Assembly (NCBI RefSeq): GCF_021648885.1
Contig: NZ_JAKJHZ010000005.1
Coordinates: 124,001 to 188,000, forward strand
DNA length: 64,000 nt
Source: Nocardioides potassii
GTDB lineage: Bacteria; Actinomycetota; Actinomycetes; Propionibacteriales; Nocardioidaceae
Reading direction: 5' to 3'
The notes beneath the pieces were generated by a model. That model was not told where the DNA came from, made no database searches, and saw only the letters and a program-made list of their open reading frames with translations. Numbering within the stretch: position 1 is the first letter of the stretch; the number at the start of each line of letters is the position of its first letter. Of the stretch, positions 36,747 to 45,170 are shown piece by piece. A program made the position numbers and the translations under genes.

Positions 36747-38517
36747 CGGGGACGATGCCCTCGCCGTCGGTGGGCACGTCCTTGCCGGCCCCGATCACCC
36801 GCTGGAAGCGCTCCATCGTCCAGTCCACGACGGGCACGAGGGCGGCCGCCCAGTCGCGGTTGACGTGGTCGGCGGCGACGTTGGCCGCCCGCCGCTCCGG
36901 GTCGCGCGCCAGCTCCACGAGCTCGCGGAGCCCCTCGAGCAGGCCGTCGACGGTGGAGGGCGCCACGATGATGTTGTCCGAGACGTCGGACAGGTCGGTC
37001 TTGATGCCGTGGGAGTTGGTCAGCACCGCGGCACCGACCGAGGCCAGGTCGTAGGGCGGGTAGGACGGGTGCGGGGTGTCCATCAGCACGAGCGCGGCGT
37101 CCATCGAGGCGACCAGGTCCTGGTAGTCGGTCCAGCCGAGGCCCTCGATGATGTTGACGCGCACGTCGCGGGGGAGCGTCAGCTCCGGCGTGCCGCGCCC
37201 CACGAAGTGGAAGTCCCACTCGTCCGGGTCGAGGATGCGCTGCTCGACGGCGCGGGCGATCACCTGCGCGCCGCGCCAGAACAGGTTGCGGGCGTTGTGG
37301 GGACGGGAGTAGAAGAACAGGTTGCGCTTCGTCGTACCCGACCCGGCCGGTACGACGGAGGGGTCGCGGGTGGGGAAGGCCGGCTCGAGCGCGACGGCGG
37401 ACTCGGCCAGGTGGGGGAGGCCACCGGGGCCGGACAGGTGCTCGAGCAGCCGGGAGGTGTTGACCACGACGGCGAGGTCGGGCTCGGCGAGGGTCTCCGA
37501 GCACAGCAGCCGCTCGTCGCCGAAGGCGTAGAACATCCGCTCGTCCTCCTGAAGGAGGTAGAGGACCTGCTCGCGGGGGATGTCGCTGTCGAGCACGGCA
37601 CGCGTGGTCCACCACGACGTGGTCATGACGATGTCGCGGTCGGTGTACTGGAGGCGCTGCGTCCCGTCGGTCGAGACCTGCTCGAGCTCGAGGATCCCGT
37701 CGAGGTGGATGCCGGTCGCCTCCTCGAGGAGCGAGATGACCTGGCCGTCCGGCATGTCGGTGCGGGTCACCAGGCGCAGGGTGCCGTTGCCGAGCCGGTT
37801 GGCGAGCTGCACGCCGAGGATGATCGCCGTGCCGACGCCACCGAAGAGGCTGTGCGGGGCGACGCTGTCCGTGATGATGCTGATCCGGCGCTCGCCACCC
37901 GCGACCTTGGTGACGGGCATCGGCTGGATGGCCTGCCAGCGGTCGGCGTACAGCGCGTCGACGTAGGGCTCGCGGAGCGCTCCGCGGGGGGCCAGGCGCC
38001 CCTCGGTGCGACCGTGGCGCAGGTAGTGGATCAGCGGCTGGGCGTTGGTCCGGGCGACGTCGGGGTTCTGCCGCAGGTAGCCGGAGGTCGAGAACTTCTC
38101 GCTGGGGTCGAGCCCCTCCCTGGCCCCGAAGCGGAGGTAGTGCTTCACCACGTCGCGGTCGGGCGGGAGGTCGGGCCGGAAGTGGCGGTAGTACTCCTCG
38201 TCGAAGAAGCCGGACTCGCGCACCAGGCGGGCGTCGTCCTCGGCCGGGTTGAGCACCCGGCCCTCGGCCTTGCCGGTGCGCAGGTAGTGCACGAGCGGGT
38301 TGATGCCCGCCCCGGCGACGTCCTTGTAGCGGCGGAGGTAGGCGGTGGTGGAGAACGCCTTGGACGGGTCGCGACCGTCCTTCGCGCCCTGGCGCAGGTA
38401 GTGCAGGACCGGGTCGATGCCGGACGCGCGGACCTCGGGGTTGCGCTTCAGGTAGAACTCGACGTCGAAGAGCTCGGACTCCCGCAGCAGCTCTGCGTCG
38501 GTCTTCTTGTTGCTCAC
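36736..38517 (-). CDS. WsaF-like glycosyltransferase with N-terminal tandem repeats
   Basis: 593 residues. The first 165 or so hold four degenerate repeats of the pattern YL-x-NPDV-...-PLxHYLxxGxxEGR (for example YLRQNPDVARTNAQPLIHYL). The remaining part is a GT-B transferase resembling the WsaF rhamnosyltransferase family (ISIITDSVAPHSLFGGVGTA; YLLQEDERMFYAFGDE). The repeats may bind the glycan or other cluster proteins. A TATGCT hexamer and GAGAGG ribosome site precede the ATG at 38517. It heads the minus-strand pair with the gene at 35553. Confidence 0.75.
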   Translation of the reverse strand: MSNKKTDAELLRESELFDVEFYLKRNPEVRASGIDPVLHYLRQGAKDGRDPSKAFSTTAYLRRYKDVAGAGINPLVHYLRTGKAEGRVLNPAEDDARLVRESGFFDEEYYRHFRPDLPPDRDVVKHYLRFGAREGLDPSEKFSTSGYLRQNPDVARTNAQPLIHYLRHGRTEGRLAPRGALREPYVDALYADRWQAIQPMPVTKVAGGERRISIITDSVAPHSLFGGVGTAIILGVQLANRLGNGTLRLVTRTDMPDGQVISLLEEATGIHLDGILELEQVSTDGTQRLQYTDRDIVMTTSWWTTRAVLDSDIPREQVLYLLQEDERMFYAFGDERLLCSETLAEPDLAVVVNTSRLLEHLSGPGGLPHLAESAVALEPAFPTRDPSVVPAGSGTTKRNLFFYSRPHNARNLFWRGAQVIARAVEQRILDPDEWDFHFVGRGTPELTLPRDVRVNIIEGLGWTDYQDLVASMDAALVLMDTPHPSYPPYDLASVGAAVLTNSHGIKTDLSDVSDNIIVAPSTVDGLLEGLRELVELARDPERRAANVAADHVNRDWAAALVPVVDWTMERFQRVIGAGKDVPTDGEGIVPDVQ

Positions 38518-38577
38518 GTCGGGACCTCTCGTGTCGTCAGGGTGCGGCGAGCATAGTGGCCCGCCGGGGTGGGTGCG

Positions 38578-39669
38578 TCAGGAGACGAGGCCGGCCGTCG
38601 GCCTCGGCTTGTGCTTGAGCGCCGGCCGCTCGACGAGGTGCCACGACGCCTGTGCGAGCAGCCACACGATGGGGGTGGTGATGGCGATGACCGCCCAGGG
38701 GCTGGGATGGCCGCCCATCAGCTCGATGGTGGTCTGCTGCACGGGCCACGCCCAGATGTAGACGCCGTACGACGCGTCGCCGAGATGGGTGATGCGCCGC
38801 CCGATCGCTGGCAGGGCGTAGGCGAACCAGCAGCACAGGTAGACCGCGCACACGGTCCACACGACCACGCGCAGGGCCGGGGGGCCGAGGCCGGTCAGGA
38901 CGCAGAGCACGAGGCAGGCCGCGGCCACGGGCCAGGTCAGCACGATGCGGTCCCGGAAGGAGTACGCCGTCGCGCTGACGGCGAAGGCGGCGAGCACGTA
39001 GATCGCACCGAGGCTGTCGCTGGTGACCGAGATCCACACGGCCGCCCACGCCAGCCCGAGGGCCGAGAGGGCGACCATGAGGCGGGTCCGGCGCAGCAGG
39101 CCGGTGACGCCGAGCGCGGCCAGCCCGGCGTAGGCGAACACCTCGACCGGCAGGCTCCACAGGGGACCGTTGACTGCACCGGCGTACTCGAGGTCCTCGA
39201 AGACCCCGGGCAGCCCGGCGCCGAAGGGGAACAGGAGGGTGATCCGGACGGGGTAGATCCAGGTCTCCCACGACGTGAAGTAGGTCCGCAGGCTCTGGGA
39301 CGTGACGAAGGGACCGAGGACGAACGCCGTGACCAGCCCCACGACGGCCAGCGCGGGGAGCAGTCGCAGCGCCCGCTTGACCCAGAAGTCGCGCGGCGAC
39401 GGGTCGTACTCCCAGCTGCGTCGGATCAGCAGCCCGCTGACGGAGAAGAAGATGAGTACGCCGACGCTGCCGAGGCTCGCGTTGAGCTGGTGGAGCGGCT
39501 CGACCTCGCCGACGAGGGCGAAGGAGTGCGAGACGAGGACGGCCCAGGCGGCGAGCAGCCGGAGGATGTCGAAGTTGTTGTCGCGGTCACCGATGCGGTC
39601 CCCGAGGCGAACGGGCGCGAAGCGACCGGTCCTCCCCGTGGCAGGGACCGGATGGGACGGGGCTGACAT
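38578..39669 (-). CDS. Acyltransferase 3 family (OafA/YrhL type), membrane
   Basis: 363 residues with about ten membrane helices. The family start is visible as DNNFDILRLLAAWAVLVSHS, in which the catalytic-like His of the RxxA...H pattern is present, followed by LIFFSVSGLLI and a PLWSLPVEVFAY segment. The C-terminal part reads YGVYIWAWPVQQT. Such enzymes O-acetylate surface sugars. The ATG at 39669 is supported by TACGGT ending 7 nt upstream (leaderless); the frame is open further but runs into the neighbouring gene's repeat. Confidence 0.87.
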   Translation of the reverse strand: MSAPSHPVPATGRTGRFAPVRLGDRIGDRDNNFDILRLLAAWAVLVSHSFALVGEVEPLHQLNASLGSVGVLIFFSVSGLLIRRSWEYDPSPRDFWVKRALRLLPALAVVGLVTAFVLGPFVTSQSLRTYFTSWETWIYPVRITLLFPFGAGLPGVFEDLEYAGAVNGPLWSLPVEVFAYAGLAALGVTGLLRRTRLMVALSALGLAWAAVWISVTSDSLGAIYVLAAFAVSATAYSFRDRIVLTWPVAAACLVLCVLTGLGPPALRVVVWTVCAVYLCCWFAYALPAIGRRITHLGDASYGVYIWAWPVQQTTIELMGGHPSPWAVIAITTPIVWLLAQASWHLVERPALKHKPRPTAGLVS

Positions 39670-39676
39670 CGCAGGC

Positions 39677-39682
39677 ACCGTA
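39677..39682 (-). promoter_or_regulatory. -10 hexamer of the acyltransferase gene
   Basis: TACGGT on the minus strand with 7-nt spacing to the ATG; it abuts the stop codon of the gene upstream. Confidence 0.5.
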
Positions 39683-41260
39683 TCAAGCGCTGGCGGGCGT
39701 GCTGGCTGGCGTGCTGGCGGGCGTGCTGGCGGGCGTGCTGGTGGACGCAACCGCCGTGTCCCGCAGGAGGACCCAGGCGAGGATCGCGAAGGACGCGGAG
39801 CCGACGAGCCAGACCAGCGTCGGCGCGGGCGCGAAGGTCCACCACCACTCGCCGTCCCGGTCGAGGTTGACGCCGACGACGTCGAAGCCCGTGATGTAGC
39901 GACGCATCTGCACGTGGAGGGCGATGCTGTGCGCAACCGTGAGCGCCGCCGTGGCGGCGATGGCGGGACCGCGCGACAGCGAGAGCGAGGCTCCGCGGTG
40001 ACCGAGCATGGCCACGCCGGTGAACATGACGAGCAGGGGGAGGATGTAGCGAGGCTGGACGCCCTGTCCGACCACCACGCCCGTCTGGACGAGCAGGTAG
40101 AGCGGGTAGACCACGAGTGCCGCCGCGGTGAGGGCGAGCCCCAGCGCCTTGGCCGGGAAGACCTGGCGCACGGCCGTCGACACGCTGAGCAGCCACACCC
40201 CGATGCCGGACGCGATCACCAGGGCGGGGAACGCCACGTCGAGCCACCCGGTGCCACCGAGCGGGCCGAACCCGAACGGGCCGAGCCACAGCACCGGCAG
40301 CCCGCCGAGGTTGATCAGGATGAGCTGCCACCTCGACCACGGCAGGGCCGCCTGGTCGGTGATCGCCCCGTTGAGGACGTCGCTGTGGCCCGCGTGCAGG
40401 AAGTAGGCGGCGGCGATCGCCATTGCCACGACCGCGGTCGCGGAGGGCAGGAGGTTGGCGCGGATCCGCCGGACCCGCATCAGCAGGACCAGGACGACGG
40501 CCATGATCGCGAAGAGGCCGCCGTCGGCGCGCGAGCCCGCGCTGATGGTCGCCCCCACCACAGTGAGGGCGCAGAGCGCGGCCTGCCTGCGTCCCCTGGT
40601 CTCGAAGGCGCCGTAGAGCGCCGGCCAGGTGACCGCGGCTCCCAGGACCGCCCACGCGCTGGGGTTGGTCGACGCCAGCACGAACCAGGCGAGCGGGACG
40701 CTCGTCACGAGCAGCGGGACCGTGGCGAGCGGCCGGCGCCGTCGGGGGAGGGCCCACGCCAGCGCGCCCAGCAGGACGACCGCGAGACCGCCGTTGGCGA
40801 TCCGCATGAGGACCACCGAGACCCGTACGTCGTCCAGGGTGAGGAAGGACAGGGTCTGGTAGAAGAGCGGCGGGTAGCTGCCTGTCCAGTTCCCGCGATC
40901 GGTCAGGGTGTCGGGGCCACGGTCCTTCAGGTCGTCCTGGCACCCGGCGCTCACCGCGGGGTCGCCGAAGTAGCAGATGGTGCCGCCGGAGGCGACGAGC
41001 GGGATGTACTTCTGGACCTCGTTCCCGTCCACGCTCTGGCAGTCGCGGGGCTTGTCGCCGCGGGCGCACCAGATGGAGGCCAGGTGGTAGTCGTCGTCCG
41101 GTGAGGCGCCGACCGGCGACGCGAGGCTCCAGGCCACCATCGTCACCAGGGCGGCGACGACGCCGGCGAGGGCGATGACCGCTCCGCCCTTCGCCCCGCT
41201 CGTACGGCGCGCCGCGGGGTCGGCACGCCGTGCTCGCTGCAGTCGAAGTCCCCCGCGCAT
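39683..41260 (-). CDS. DUF2142-like multi-spanning membrane protein, possible GT-C enzyme
   Basis: 525 residues with roughly 11-12 membrane helices. After the first helix an acidic pair precedes a His (SPDDDYHLASIWC), resembling the PDE..H signature of DUF2142 proteins and the first-loop acidic motif of polyprenyl-phosphate-dependent GT-C glycosyltransferases. The loop holds four Cys (WCARG, DCQ, CYFG, GCQ) that may form disulfides outside the cell. The tail ends in STPA repeats encoded by a 12-bp tandem repeat. The start at 41260 is supported by TAGGGT 7 nt upstream. Confidence 0.68.
   Translation of the reverse strand: MRGGLRLQRARRADPAARRTSGAKGGAVIALAGVVAALVTMVAWSLASPVGASPDDDYHLASIWCARGDKPRDCQSVDGNEVQKYIPLVASGGTICYFGDPAVSAGCQDDLKDRGPDTLTDRGNWTGSYPPLFYQTLSFLTLDDVRVSVVLMRIANGGLAVVLLGALAWALPRRRRPLATVPLLVTSVPLAWFVLASTNPSAWAVLGAAVTWPALYGAFETRGRRQAALCALTVVGATISAGSRADGGLFAIMAVVLVLLMRVRRIRANLLPSATAVVAMAIAAAYFLHAGHSDVLNGAITDQAALPWSRWQLILINLGGLPVLWLGPFGFGPLGGTGWLDVAFPALVIASGIGVWLLSVSTAVRQVFPAKALGLALTAAALVVYPLYLLVQTGVVVGQGVQPRYILPLLVMFTGVAMLGHRGASLSLSRGPAIAATAALTVAHSIALHVQMRRYITGFDVVGVNLDRDGEWWWTFAPAPTLVWLVGSASFAILAWVLLRDTAVASTSTPASTPASTPASTPASA
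39689..39748. repeat. 12-bp tandem repeat encoding a (STPA)n tail
   Basis: Five units of GCTGGCGGGCGT, with the second and fifth slightly changed, lie inside the 3' end of the gene at 39683. They encode alternating Ser/Thr-Pro-Ala units and could vary in number by slippage. Confidence 0.85.
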
Positions 41261-41267
41261 GCGCGCG

Positions 41268-41273
41268 ACCCTA
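41268..41273 (-). promoter_or_regulatory. -10 hexamer of the DUF2142-like gene
   Basis: TAGGGT on the minus strand ends 7 nt before the ATG at 41260; the start is therefore likely leaderless. Confidence 0.5.
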
Positions 41274-41307
41274 CTGCGCGGGGCGGGTTCGGGACGGATC
41301 GGCGCGG

Positions 41308-42390
41308 TCAGGGGGTCGGTGCCGACGATGACCGCACCTGCTCCACGTAGGCGGCGACCTGCTCGCGGACGAGGTCGGCGGGCCGCTCGCCGTCGGCGGC
41401 CCGGACGTACCACTGGAGCGACCGGTCGATGGCCTCCCGCCAGCCCCAGACGTTGCCCCAGCTGAGGACCTGCTGGGCCTGGCTCGCGTCGAGCGTCAGG
41501 TCGTGCGTCTCCTCCATCACCGGGTCGGGGTCGACCTCCCACGCCGGCTGCGAGCCGCCACTAAGCCCGGCCCACTGGCCGGCGGCGTGCTCGACCAGCG
41601 CCTGCACGGGGACGGCCTGCGCCGGGTCGGGGCCGAAGTTGAGGCTGCGCGGGACCTCGCGGCCCCCGGCCACGTCCTCGGCGTAGAGCAGGTAGCCCAG
41701 GAGCGGCTCGATGACGTGCTGCCACGGGCGTACGGCGAGCGGGCGGCGCAGCACCAGCGTCTCGTCCACCGTCCAGGCGCGCACGATGTCGGGGACGATG
41801 CGGTTGAGCGCGAAGTCGCCGCCGCCGATGACGTTGCCGGCACGCGCGGTCACCACGCGGTCCGAGAGGTGCGGCCACGACTGGGTGACGAGCTCGGCGC
41901 ACGCCTTGCTCGCGGAGTAGGGGTCCTTGCCACCGAGGAAGTCGCCCTCCCTGAACGGCGTCGGCTGGCGCACGTCGTAGACCTTGTCGGTCGTCACCAC
42001 GACCGCCGCCCGGAGGTCGGGCAGCCGGTCGACGAGCTCGAGCACGCGCACCGTGCCCATCACGTTGGTCTGGAAGGTGGTGGCCGGGTCGCGGTAGCCC
42101 TCGCTGACGAGGGACTGGGCGGCGAGGTGCAGCACCACCTCCGGCTCGAACGCGGCAGCGCCGTCGATCCACCCGGATCCCGCCACGTCGTCGCGGACGT
42201 CCTGGACGCCCTCGACCGCCAGCGCGTCCCACAGCGGCGTCTCATGGGCGTCGGCCGGCAGGGAGACGGCGTAGACCTCGGCACCCAGCTCGCGGAGCCA
42301 GCAGGTGAGCCACGCTCCCTTGAAGCCGGTGTGACCGGTGACGAGCACCCGGCGCCCGGACCACTGGGCGGGGTCGATCGTGCGGAGCAT
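41308..42390 (-). CDS. rfbG: CDP-glucose 4,6-dehydratase
   Basis: 360 residues. An extended SDR enzyme: the NAD site TGHTGFKG (18-25), a catalytic-type YSASK motif (DPYSASKACAEL) and the RfbG-like TTDKVYDVRQPTPFREGDFL segment distinguish it from dTDP-glucose dehydratases. It converts CDP-glucose into CDP-4-keto-6-deoxyglucose. The matching cytidylyltransferase is rfbF at 46420. It is divergent from the flippase gene. The ATG at 42390 has GAAGGGA just upstream and a -10 about 35 nt away. Confidence 0.9.
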   Translation of the reverse strand: MLRTIDPAQWSGRRVLVTGHTGFKGAWLTCWLRELGAEVYAVSLPADAHETPLWDALAVEGVQDVRDDVAGSGWIDGAAAFEPEVVLHLAAQSLVSEGYRDPATTFQTNVMGTVRVLELVDRLPDLRAAVVVTTDKVYDVRQPTPFREGDFLGGKDPYSASKACAELVTQSWPHLSDRVVTARAGNVIGGGDFALNRIVPDIVRAWTVDETLVLRRPLAVRPWQHVIEPLLGYLLYAEDVAGGREVPRSLNFGPDPAQAVPVQALVEHAAGQWAGLSGGSQPAWEVDPDPVMEETHDLTLDASQAQQVLSWGNVWGWREAIDRSLQWYVRAADGERPADLVREQVAAYVEQVRSSSAPTP

Positions 42391-42425
42391 GGGGTCCCTT
42401 CGAGATCGTCGTGCGGGGTCGGCCA

Positions 42426-42435
42426 AGGGTACGCT
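42426..42435. promoter_or_regulatory. Overlapping divergent -10 elements of rfbG and the flippase gene
   Basis: TACCCT on the minus strand (42426-42431) and TACGCT on the plus strand (42430-42435) overlap by two bases. They lie 35 nt from the rfbG start and 57 nt from the flippase start, so both transcripts would have leaders. One regulator could control both. Confidence 0.4.
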
Positions 42436-42492
42436 GGCGCGCGCTCCTCGCTCCTCGCAGGTGCTGACCCTCGACGACAGGAGACCGCCCCA

Positions 42493-43800
42493 GTGTCGGA
42501 CCAGCCGCCCGTCCCGGGACCGGTCCCGACCGGCACCCGGCGGACGACCCTCCTCACCGGCACCGTCGTGGTCGCCGTGGGGCTCGCGGTCACCGGCGTC
42601 GGGACGCTCGTGATGCTCGGTGTGGCCTCGCGCGCCATGCCCGGCGAGGAGTACGCCGACTTCGTGGTGTGGTGGACGGTCGCGACCCTGCTCGGCACCA
42701 GCTTCGGCGTCTTCGAGGTCTACCTCGCCCGGTTGCTCATCAGCGACTTCGCCCGCGGCCGCGCACCGGCCCGCTCGACCGGCGTGATGGTGGGGCGCGC
42801 AGCGATCATGGCCGGAGCCATCACGCTGGTGCTCGCGCTCTTGTCGCCCGTGATCGCGGACCGGCTGTTCAGCGGCGAGCTCGTGCTGGTGGGGCTGCTC
42901 GTGGTCTTCATGTCGTTGGTCGCCGCGCAGGCGCTGCAGCGTGGCGCCGCGACGGGGCGGCACAACATGGTCGCGATCGCCAGTCAGCTCTCGGTCGACG
43001 GCGTCATGCGCGGCGTGATCGTCGCGGTCCTCGCGCTGACGGACCACGACTCGGTGACGACGCTCGCCCTGGGGTGCTGCGCTTCGGTGGTGCTGAGCCT
43101 GCTCGCCGGCAGCTGGCGCATCGGGCCGTGGCTGGCCCGGCCGCGGCTCCACGCCGCCGCCGACGTGCCGCTCCGGCCGATCATCCTCCTGCTGGTGGGA
43201 ACCGCCGGCCCGCTGCTCGCCAACAACGGCTCGGTCCCGTGGCTGAGGGCGACTGATGCCGTCAGCCCGCACGTCCTCGGGGCGTTCGCCGGGGCGGTGA
43301 CCCTCAGCCGGATCCCGACGCAGTTCATCTCGGCGGTGATGAGCCCCCTGCTCGCGCACCTGTCCGAGAGCGTCGAGCACGGCGACGAGGCGGGCTTCCG
43401 CCGCGTGCTCGCGCGCACCGAGGTGCTGACCGCTGCCCTCGGGGTGGCGTACGTCGTCGCCTTCGCCGCGCTCGGTCAACTCGCGCTGCGCCTGATGCTC
43501 GGCCCGGACTTCTCCCTCGATGTCGCCAACCTGGCCGTCCTCGCCGCCGCCAGCAGCGGCATGTTCGTCGGCGTGGTCCAGCAGGCCGCGCTCGGCGCGC
43601 TCGGGCGGTGGCACCACATCGCGTGGGCTTGGGTGGCCGCCACCGTGACGTTCTGCTTGGTTCTCGTCGTTCCGGGCGACCCGCTCTGGCGGGCGACGTC
43701 AGCGCCGCTGGTGGGCGTGCTCACCGCCCTGCTGTCGATGTGGGCCTTCGGTCGCCGGCACTTCACCGCCGACGCAGGATCCCGTCCCGGAACTCCGTGA
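42493..43800 (+). CDS. Wzx-like polysaccharide flippase
   Basis: 435 residues with about 12 membrane helices in the MOP/Wzx arrangement (TGTVVVAVGLAVTGVGTLVM first; several polar residues within helices). It probably turns lipid-linked sugar units across the membrane. It lies between rfbG and the sugar-modifying operon but on the opposite strand. The GTG at 42493 has an AGGAGA site 9-10 nt upstream. No Wzy has been recognised with confidence in the cluster; one of the DUF2142-like proteins may supply polymerisation or a GT-C step. Confidence 0.82.
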   Translation: MSDQPPVPGPVPTGTRRTTLLTGTVVVAVGLAVTGVGTLVMLGVASRAMPGEEYADFVVWWTVATLLGTSFGVFEVYLARLLISDFARGRAPARSTGVMVGRAAIMAGAITLVLALLSPVIADRLFSGELVLVGLLVVFMSLVAAQALQRGAATGRHNMVAIASQLSVDGVMRGVIVAVLALTDHDSVTTLALGCCASVVLSLLAGSWRIGPWLARPRLHAAADVPLRPIILLLVGTAGPLLANNGSVPWLRATDAVSPHVLGAFAGAVTLSRIPTQFISAVMSPLLAHLSESVEHGDEAGFRRVLARTEVLTAALGVAYVVAFAALGQLALRLMLGPDFSLDVANLAVLAAASSGMFVGVVQQAALGALGRWHHIAWAWVAATVTFCLVLVVPGDPLWRATSAPLVGVLTALLSMWAFGRRHFTADAGSRPGTP

Positions 43801-43872
43801 CCAGGGTGTTGCCGCGATCGACCGTGTGTCCCTCGTCCTGCTCGCTGAGGTCTCTCGGGGAGGGTGTCAACA

Positions 43873-44655
43873 TCAGCCTTGGGTGAAGAACCCCTCGGTT
43901 CGGGTGGGTGCCCAGCCGAGCGCGGCCAGGCGGGTGGTGTCTGCGGTGTGATCGGAGTGGGTCGGAGGCGGGTCCTGGTCGGCCTCGTCGGCCGACCAGG
44001 CGGCGCCGACGCGGGCGACGAGGTCGGAGACGGAGCGCAATGTTCCCGATCCGATCTGCACCTCGCCGGTCAACCCGCGCGACACGGCCGCGACGACCGC
44101 CCGCCCGACGTCGGAGGCGTGCACGAAGTCGTGGTGCTGGTGCGGGCTGCGCAGGTGGAGCGTCTCCCCCCGGTCGCGCGCCCCGGTGGCGAGGTCGACC
44201 AGGGCGGGGCGGCGGCGGGCCTCGTCGAAGACGTAGAAGGGGCGCAGCCACCCGATCGCCGACTCCTCCACGAGGGGGGCGAGCGCGGTCCGCAGGCGCG
44301 CCTTGGAGCGGGTGTAGGCGTCCTGGGCGTCCGTCGCGTCGTCGACGGCCGTCCCGGTCAGCCACACGGGGATGCCCGCCGCGCGCGCGGCCTCGACGAG
44401 CTCGAGCGTGGCGTCGGTCCAGCGCTCGTTGTCGTCCGAGGTGCGGTAGTCCGCGCTCCCACTGGCCGACCAGGCCAGGTGCACCACCCGCGCGGGCGTC
44501 GTACGACGCACGAGGTCGGCTGCGGCGCCCGGCGCGAGCAGGTCGACGTCGGCGTGCCGGACGGCCACCGGGGGCGGCGCGTCGCTGGGCCAGTGCTGCA
44601 GCACCCACGTGCCGATCAGCCCCGAACCGCCCGTGATCAGGGTGCCGGCGGCCAC
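43873..44655 (-). CDS. NAD-dependent epimerase/dehydratase, likely 4-ketosugar reductase
   Basis: 260 residues. Extended SDR motifs: TGGSGLIG at 8-15, the HLAWSAS strand and the catalytic YTRSK. As the last gene of the rfbF - C-methyltransferase - epimerase - reductase operon, it is placed to reduce the 4-keto group and finish the sugar. It is short for an extended SDR. Its start overlaps the upstream epimerase gene by 19 nt. The role as a reductase is inferred from order only. Confidence 0.75.
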   Translation of the reverse strand: MAAGTLITGGSGLIGTWVLQHWPSDAPPPVAVRHADVDLLAPGAAADLVRRTTPARVVHLAWSASGSADYRTSDDNERWTDATLELVEAARAAGIPVWLTGTAVDDATDAQDAYTRSKARLRTALAPLVEESAIGWLRPFYVFDEARRRPALVDLATGARDRGETLHLRSPHQHHDFVHASDVGRAVVAAVSRGLTGEVQIGSGTLRSVSDLVARVGAAWSADEADQDPPPTHSDHTADTTRLAALGWAPTRTEGFFTQG

Positions 44656-45170
44656 GCGTGCCCCTCACGGTCCTTCGCCGAGATCCGCGTCGGCGGCAGC
44701 GGCCACTCGATCGCGACCGTCGGGTCGTCCCACTGCAGCGTGCGGGCGTGCTCGGGGGAGTGGCCCGCGCTGATCAGGTAGGTGAGGCGGGTGTCGTCCT
44801 CGAGGGTCTGGTAGCCGTGGGCGATCCCGGCTGGCACGTGGAGCGCGACGTCGTCGTCCGCAGACAGCTCCACGGAGATCCATCGGCCGTAGGTCGGCTC
44901 CTCGGGGCGCAGGTCGACGAGGACGTCGAGGAGCGAGCCGTCGGTGACCCACAGCGTCTTGACCTCGGCCGCCGGGGCCACCTGGTAGTGCATGCCACGG
45001 ATGGTGCCGGCGACCTCGTTGGCGGTCGACACCACCTCGGCGACGCGCGTGTCGAGGCCGTGCTCCTCCGCCTCGCGGGTGACCAGCACCTTGCGGAGGA
45101 AGCCTCGCTCGTCGTGGTGACGAGCGCCGCGGACCAGCGCGACCCCGCGCAGCCCGAGGTCCTCGATCAC
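44637..45170 (-). CDS. RmlC-like dTDP-sugar epimerase family protein
   Basis: 177 residues with the cupin fold of RmlC: RGMHYQ keeps the base His, and HVPAGIAHGYQTL and LQWDDPTVAIEWPL are in place. The Tyr-Tyr that precedes Ser-Pro in RmlC (NYYSP) is Gly-His here (AGHSPEHA), suggesting an altered reaction such as epimerisation at one centre only. After C-3 methylation only C-5 can be epimerised, as in mycarose pathways. The GTG start overlaps the methyltransferase stop (GTGA). Confidence 0.8.
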   Translation of the reverse strand: MIEDLGLRGVALVRGARHHDERGFLRKVLVTREAEEHGLDTRVAEVVSTANEVAGTIRGMHYQVAPAAEVKTLWVTDGSLLDVLVDLRPEEPTYGRWISVELSADDDVALHVPAGIAHGYQTLEDDTRLTYLISAGHSPEHARTLQWDDPTVAIEWPLPPTRISAKDREGHAWPPAP

